A model generated the notes under the pieces. That model worked only from the letters and a program-made list of their open reading frames with translations. It ran no database searches and had not been told where the DNA came from. Both the position numbers and the translations under genes were made by a program. Of a DNA stretch of 64,000 nucleotides, positions 60,476 to 64,000 are shown piece by piece. This DNA is from Porcincola sp945869225. Its GTDB lineage: Bacteria > Bacillota > Clostridia > Lachnospirales > Lachnospiraceae. Where the stretch lies: assembly GCF_052118625.1 (NCBI RefSeq), contig NZ_JBQKGW010000005.1, positions 110,371 through 174,370 on the forward strand. Direction: 5' to 3'. Within the stretch, counting starts at the first letter, position 1; each line of letters starts with the position of its first letter.

Positions 60476-60914
60476 TGGATCCTGGCTGATTTTCTGACGG
60501 CATCTTTCTGCTTCTACCAGGTCTCTTTCTCCTTATCACCGCCGCCCCCGCAGCTGCGATGAAAAACAACGCTGCTGCCGGGACATAGGCGGCTGTGCAC
60601 CGATTGGTCGTCCCGTAGATCTCGATGATGCCCTTCATGATGAACCCCTGCGAGAGGGTGAAGATGCCAAGCTGCCAGAGCCCGCAGGCAGCGGCTTGCC
60701 GGTTTCCTTCGTCCTCTGCCGCATGCTGCCGGTGCAGCCATTCGATACCAAGATACGGGATGGAGCCCACCAGCGGAATCAGCCAGGCTCCGAGCATGTA
60801 TCCAGATATCACGCCGTGGGAGAAATGTTCATAAATCAAGGCAAATACCAGCAGGAATACCGCCGCGGCTCCATTTCTGACCAGATATTTCTGTTCCTTA
60901 TCCAATATAAACAA
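60414..60914 (-). CDS. Small membrane protein, probable TTG start
   Basis: The frame reads LFILDKEQKYLVRNGAAAVF, then three or four hydrophobic segments (VFLLVFALIYEHFSHGVISG, MLGAWLIPLVGSIPYLGIEW, YVPAAALFFIAAAGAAVIRR) and a basic tail. It has no suitable ATG. The likely start is a TTG at 60912-60914 inside the last codons of the glycosidase gene, with AAAGGGCGG upstream. An ATG-started frame from 61127 would overlap the glycosidase by 230 bases and is a shadow. The tail overlaps the converging kinase gene by 62 bases. I do not recognise the family. Confidence 0.55.
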   Translation of the reverse strand: MFILDKEQKYLVRNGAAAVFLLVFALIYEHFSHGVISGYMLGAWLIPLVGSIPYLGIEWLHRQHAAEDEGNRQAAACGLWQLGIFTLSQGFIMKGIIEIYGTTNRCTAAYVPAAALFFIAAAGAAVIRRKRPGRSRKMPSENQPGSITERESGKQSGALHPPRRGG

Positions 60915-62007
60915 TGTCCGACACCGCCCTTTCCTTGATCCGTCCGTTTGTCGTCGGATTGTTGATGACCGATCCGTTGAAGTACATCGTGGAGCTTCCG
61001 CCTCCATCCAGGTTGTATGCAGTCCTGCAGCCGAGTTTTTGCATAAATTCTGCCAGCTCATACAGGCTAAGTCCCTTGCTCTCATCCGTCCGCCCATCCG
61101 AGACGACAAAGACGTAATGATTGTCATCGATCTGTCCGATTGCTGTCCGCGGATTGGAATTCATTGCACGGGAGACCTCCGTATTTTCTCCAACCGTCAC
61201 TTCCCCGTCTGACAACAGTCCCGGTCCGAAGCTACACGTCTGCCAGGCTCCCTGGTCAAGAAGCTGCTGCACCGTCACATCATCGCTGTCCAGCACCTCC
61301 ATCGATCCATCTGCATACAGGACGAGAATATCCTCTCCGTCGGATGCTTCCCTGTATGCCACGCCGTTCCGGATCACATAGCCGGATTCCTGTGCGCCAT
61401 AATAGTCTCCATTGATCGCGAGCACCGCCTGATTCTCTGAGGCGGTGGTGGATGTGTACGCCGTGATGTTCTTTCCATATGTGTCATCCGCCAAAGCGGT
61501 TTTAATGATCTCTGCGCTGGAGACAGTGATATCCGCTACATAGATGGCAGTGTCATATTCCTGATATTGTGTCACTGTGATGCTGTAGTCATCCGTCGTT
61601 GCTGTTCCAAGGCTCGTCCCGGACAGCCCGCCTGCAGAAGCTGTCTCCCCTGTCGCTGCGTCACTGTCTGCCATCGCTGCAGCTGTGCTTTCTGTATCTG
61701 CCGCAGCTGTGTTCGCTGCAGCTGTCACATCTGTACTCTCTGCATCTGCCTCCACTCCGCTCTCTGCAGCTGCCGCTGTTTCACTGTCATCTGACACCAC
61801 ATTCGTGCCTTCTGCACCTGCCGCAGCTGTCGCTGCTGTGTCTTCCGCGGCAGCTCTGCTCTCCAGTTCTGAGAACAGCGTACTGTCACTTGCCTTTACG
61901 GATGAGTAGGATGCCGGAATGATAAACGTGTCAAGCGCGACAAACATAGAGAAGGCTGTGACTGCTCCTCTTGCCCAGATTCCCCACCTTCTCTTTTTCC
62001 TTTTCAT
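60898..62007 (-). CDS. Secreted or membrane-anchored phosphodiester glycosidase (NAGPA-type)
   Basis: The 369-residue product has a basic start and one anchor or signal segment (GAVTAFSMFVALDTFIIPAS). About 70 residues of Ala/Thr/Ser/Asp-rich linker follow. The catalytic domain covers about residues 145-369: AVLAINGDYYG, VIRNGVAYREAS, FGPGLLSDGE, NPRTAIGQIDDNHYVFVVSDGR and AYNLDGGGSSTMYFNG. This is the phosphodiester glycosidase family, first known as the lysosomal uncovering enzyme that removes GlcNAc from a GlcNAc-phosphate-mannose diester. The bacterial enzyme probably cuts a sugar-phosphate link in a surface polymer. ATGA overlap with the preceding glycosyltransferase gene. Confidence 0.9.
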   Translation of the reverse strand: MKRKKRRWGIWARGAVTAFSMFVALDTFIIPASYSSVKASDSTLFSELESRAAAEDTAATAAAGAEGTNVVSDDSETAAAAESGVEADAESTDVTAAANTAAADTESTAAAMADSDAATGETASAGGLSGTSLGTATTDDYSITVTQYQEYDTAIYVADITVSSAEIIKTALADDTYGKNITAYTSTTASENQAVLAINGDYYGAQESGYVIRNGVAYREASDGEDILVLYADGSMEVLDSDDVTVQQLLDQGAWQTCSFGPGLLSDGEVTVGENTEVSRAMNSNPRTAIGQIDDNHYVFVVSDGRTDESKGLSLYELAEFMQKLGCRTAYNLDGGGSSTMYFNGSVINNPTTNGRIKERAVSDIVYIG

Positions 62008-63128
62008 TCCACTTCTCCTTTTCCGCAAACCGGCAGATATCTTCCCGGCTTCATACTGCACGATGGCTTGTCTTTGAAGATGATCCATTTCTGCACAATC
62101 CAGCTCAGCGTGAAAAATGTAAGCTCGGTCACCAGCCTTGCCAGGTATCTGCTGACCCCTGCCTCTTCGACCAGGATATTCAGAAGAACTGTGTTTCCTG
62201 CAAGAATGGCAGCTGCCAGGATCGCGTACTGAAAAGCACTGACCGCAGCCTTTTCTGTTGACCGGAACACATATTTCCGATTGATGGTAAAGTTTACACT
62301 TGCACTCAGCACTCTGGCCAGGATGTTTGAAACGGTTACTGCGAATAAAGCCGGCGCCCCCATCCATCCCGCCATCGTCACAAGAGCCGCGTAAGTTCCG
62401 TAGTCTGTCAGAAAGCCGATCAGGGATGAAAGTCCGAACTTCACGACATCCGGGACCTTCAGAATGCACTTGTAGATGCGGATCGAATCCTTGACCGGGT
62501 CGAAATGGGAGGTCTCATTTCCATTGATATAAATTTTTGAGATCGAAATCTCCACGATCGGTCTCTTTTGATCCGCGAAGACAAGCAGCATATTCATCTC
62601 ATATTCATAGCGGTCGCCAGGAATGTTTAACAGCGGCGGAACCAGCCTGTCAGAAAAGGCCCTCAGTCCAGTCTGTGTGTCATAGACAGACACACCTGTC
62701 CGGATCCGGAAAATCTGCCGCGTCAGGGTGTTTCCAAAGCGGGACCGAAGTGGCACCCGCACCTGTCCCGCATCGTCCCGCCGGCTTCCAAGAATCAGTG
62801 CTTCCGGCTGCTTTTCTGCCTCCAGGCAACACCGGACAGCATCTGCTGTCTTATGCTGCCCGTCCGCATCCACCGTCACCACGGTATAAGGCGGTTGATA
62901 ACGCTGCTGAATATATCGAAGTCCATCTTTGAGGACAGTGCCTTTCCCGCGGTTTTTACTGTATGAAAGAACCGCTCCACAGGCGGCAGCCTCTTCGAAC
63001 ACACCATGGTAACGGCTGCCGCTGCCATCATTGACGATCACAACCTCAAACCCTGTCTCACGAAGTTCACGGGCAGTATGGATGAGTTTCAGATCCGGTT
63101 CAAATGCCGGAATTAACGCGATTCTCAT
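62004..63128 (-). CDS. GT2 glycosyltransferase fused to GtrA-type membrane domain
   Basis: The 374-residue protein starts with a GT2 domain of dolichol/undecaprenyl-phosphate sugar transferase type: IALIPAFEPDLKLIHTAREL, VVIVNDGSG, NRGKGTVLKDGLRYI, VTVDADGQHKTAD (metal DxD) and YDTQTGLRAFS. From about residue 235 a GtrA domain with four spans follows (VKFGLSSLIGFLTDYGTYAA, NILARVLSASVNFTINRKYV, ELTFFTLSWIVQKWIIF). The first part would load a sugar onto a lipid phosphate carrier and the second flip it outward, giving a donor for surface glycosylation. GGAGGTGATT before the ATG is an ideal ribosome site. Confidence 0.93.
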   Translation of the reverse strand: MRIALIPAFEPDLKLIHTARELRETGFEVVIVNDGSGSRYHGVFEEAAACGAVLSYSKNRGKGTVLKDGLRYIQQRYQPPYTVVTVDADGQHKTADAVRCCLEAEKQPEALILGSRRDDAGQVRVPLRSRFGNTLTRQIFRIRTGVSVYDTQTGLRAFSDRLVPPLLNIPGDRYEYEMNMLLVFADQKRPIVEISISKIYINGNETSHFDPVKDSIRIYKCILKVPDVVKFGLSSLIGFLTDYGTYAALVTMAGWMGAPALFAVTVSNILARVLSASVNFTINRKYVFRSTEKAAVSAFQYAILAAAILAGNTVLLNILVEEAGVSRYLARLVTELTFFTLSWIVQKWIIFKDKPSCSMKPGRYLPVCGKGEVE

Positions 63129-63173
63129 AGAATCACCTCCGTTCCTTCTCCCGGTATATGGATGCTGGCGTCA

Positions 63174-63929
63174 TCAGATTCCCTGTCCGCCCGTCTCTTC
63201 CCCCGCGGTGGGGGTACTTCCAGAATCTGCGTCTGTACCGTTGGAACCCTGATCACTCTTTTGCCTGTCCCCAGGTTCCATCTTCCCGAAAGTCTGGTTC
63301 CCAGAATCTATATTACTGGCTCCGGCATCTGTCTTCCCGGCGCTCTCATCCGTACTGCCGGACTCAGCATCTGTTTCATCCGTGCTCCCGGAATTTGCGT
63401 CCGTGTCTCCGGGATGCTGATTCCCTGGTCCAAAGCCACCAGGGGCCATGCCTTGTTTGCCCATGCCACCCTTGCCCATGCCGCCCATTCCGCCTCCGAA
63501 CTGGTTGGTCAGCTCTGTCACCTCTTCGCCGTTTACAACGACGGTTCCGCCATTCAGCGTCCCGGTCCCGTCGTAGTCAAATGGAGAATTGCACTCGATC
63601 GAGATGTTTCCGCCATTGATAGTGAGCTCGCCATTGGAATCAATTCCATCTGTATCGCCTGATCCCATCTTGATAGACAGAGTTCCGCCATTGATCTCAA
63701 CCTGCACTTCGTTTTTGTCGCTGTTTGCTGCGGCGTTGATTCCATCATCGCTTGCACTGATCTCAAATGTACCGCCATCAATCCGGACATACGTGCTCTC
63801 CATACCCTCCTTCGCATCGATTGTGAAGGTTCCGTCACAGATGGCCGTCGAATCATTGGATTCCAGTCCCTTTCCAGATGTCGTTATGTTGTTATCCCGC
63901 ATTTTATCTGGTCCTAAACCATACCACAT
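63174..63929 (-). CDS. Cthe_2159-type secreted beta-helix protein, apparently lacking its N-terminal half
   Basis: The frame encodes up to 251 residues. The first 140 are beta-helix repeats with INGGT-type turns (ESTYVRIDGGTFEISASDDG, VEINGGTLSI, DSNGELTINGGNISIEC, NGGTVVVNGEEV) of the Cthe_2159 carbohydrate-binding family. Then come a Gly/Met-rich stretch (GGGMGGMGKGGMGKQGMAPG) and a Ser/Thr/Asp/Gly-rich tail. Complete members have a signal peptide and about 200 more residues first. Here a stop codon directly precedes the ATG at 63929, no ribosome site is visible there, and only a weak AGGA precedes the ATG at 63902. The gene may be a 5'-truncated remnant. It lies 45 bases before the glycosyltransferase gene. 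Confidence 0.65.
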   Translation of the reverse strand: MWYGLGPDKMRDNNITTSGKGLESNDSTAICDGTFTIDAKEGMESTYVRIDGGTFEISASDDGINAAANSDKNEVQVEINGGTLSIKMGSGDTDGIDSNGELTINGGNISIECNSPFDYDGTGTLNGGTVVVNGEEVTELTNQFGGGMGGMGKGGMGKQGMAPGGFGPGNQHPGDTDANSGSTDETDAESGSTDESAGKTDAGASNIDSGNQTFGKMEPGDRQKSDQGSNGTDADSGSTPTAGEETGGQGI

Positions 63930-64000
63930 TCAATCAAATTAAAAAGAGGCACAGCATAAATTATTCTGATGGATTTTACATCGGATTGCTTTATGCCGTG

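Noticed and set aside
60915..61127. ATG-started extension of the small membrane gene
   Set aside because: It lies fully inside the conserved end of the phosphodiester glycosidase gene and reads as a Ser/Arg/Thr-rich shadow.
1..64000. CRISPR array, tRNA genes, insertion sequences or prophage
   Set aside because: No regular spaced repeats, no cloverleaf sequence and no transposase, integrase or phage protein was seen on either strand.

Overview
The window reads as a chromosomal segment of an anaerobic Firmicute, most likely Clostridia of the Lachnospiraceae type. This rests on family content and is inference: a class A RNase P RNA, a HisIE protein carrying a degenerate HisF-like domain, short HisG with HisZ, RecU, GerMN and DUF4358 lipoproteins, a SleB-type cell wall hydrolase, a KTGD-type surface anchor, a VTC/DUF4956 pair and Gram-positive style promoters and ribosome binding sites. 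By eye the DNA is moderately GC-rich. I saw no tRNA, CRISPR array, insertion sequence or prophage.

Layout. Positions 1-3.3 kb (minus): a SUV3-like RNA helicase cut by the window edge, a ComB-like phosphatase and an EAL c-di-GMP phosphodiesterase, tightly packed. 3.4-6.6 kb: a small membrane protein, threonine synthase and a cell wall hydrolase with a consensus promoter. 6.7-14.0 kb: hisZ-hisG-hisD-hisB-(HisF-like)HisIE followed by leuA, driven from a promoter inside the end of recU. 14-22.6 kb: a housekeeping run on the minus strand (recU, two pseudouridine synthases, a YgiQ radical SAM protein, a HAD hydrolase, a coiled-coil protein, coaD, rsmD and a methylglyoxal-synthase-like gene). 22.7-25.2 kb: a PfkB sugar-phosphate kinase, folA and thyA. 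25.2-29.9 kb: a cell-surface O-acyl transfer group (DHHW protein, MBOAT, divergent SGNH hydrolase, DUF4358 lipoprotein). 30-33 kb: dipeptidase pepV and a divergent MerR-methyltransferase fusion. 33-37 kb: the dTDP-rhamnose operon rfbABDC, with a palindrome inside its promoter. 37-42 kb: a small orphan protein, glmS, an AlaX editing protein and a Cof-type phosphatase. 41.9-45.5 kb: a 1034-residue repeat surface protein and rnpB. 45.7-51.3 kb: a TGS-nucleoside kinase, trmK, dnaG and dgt. 51.5-55.1 kb: comEC and a GerMN lipoprotein. 55.2-56.8 kb: an orphan sensor kinase.

The last part, 56.9-63.9 kb, is the most promising as a little-described system: a VTC-type polyphosphate polymerase domain and DUF4956 membrane protein, divergent from a two-component system, followed by a secreted phosphodiester glycosidase, a GT2-GtrA glycosyltransferase/flippase fusion, a small membrane protein with no normal start codon and the C-terminal half of a Cthe_2159-type secreted beta-helix protein. 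Together they suggest regulated assembly and remodelling of a phosphate-containing surface polymer. That is inference from gene content.

Other points of interest are a methylglyoxal-synthase-like protein with most catalytic residues replaced, a HisF-like domain lacking its first catalytic Asp, a 31-bp element found twice beside hairpins, operator-like palindromes inside two promoters, absence of a glmS ribozyme, and absence of rpoD between dnaG and trmK.
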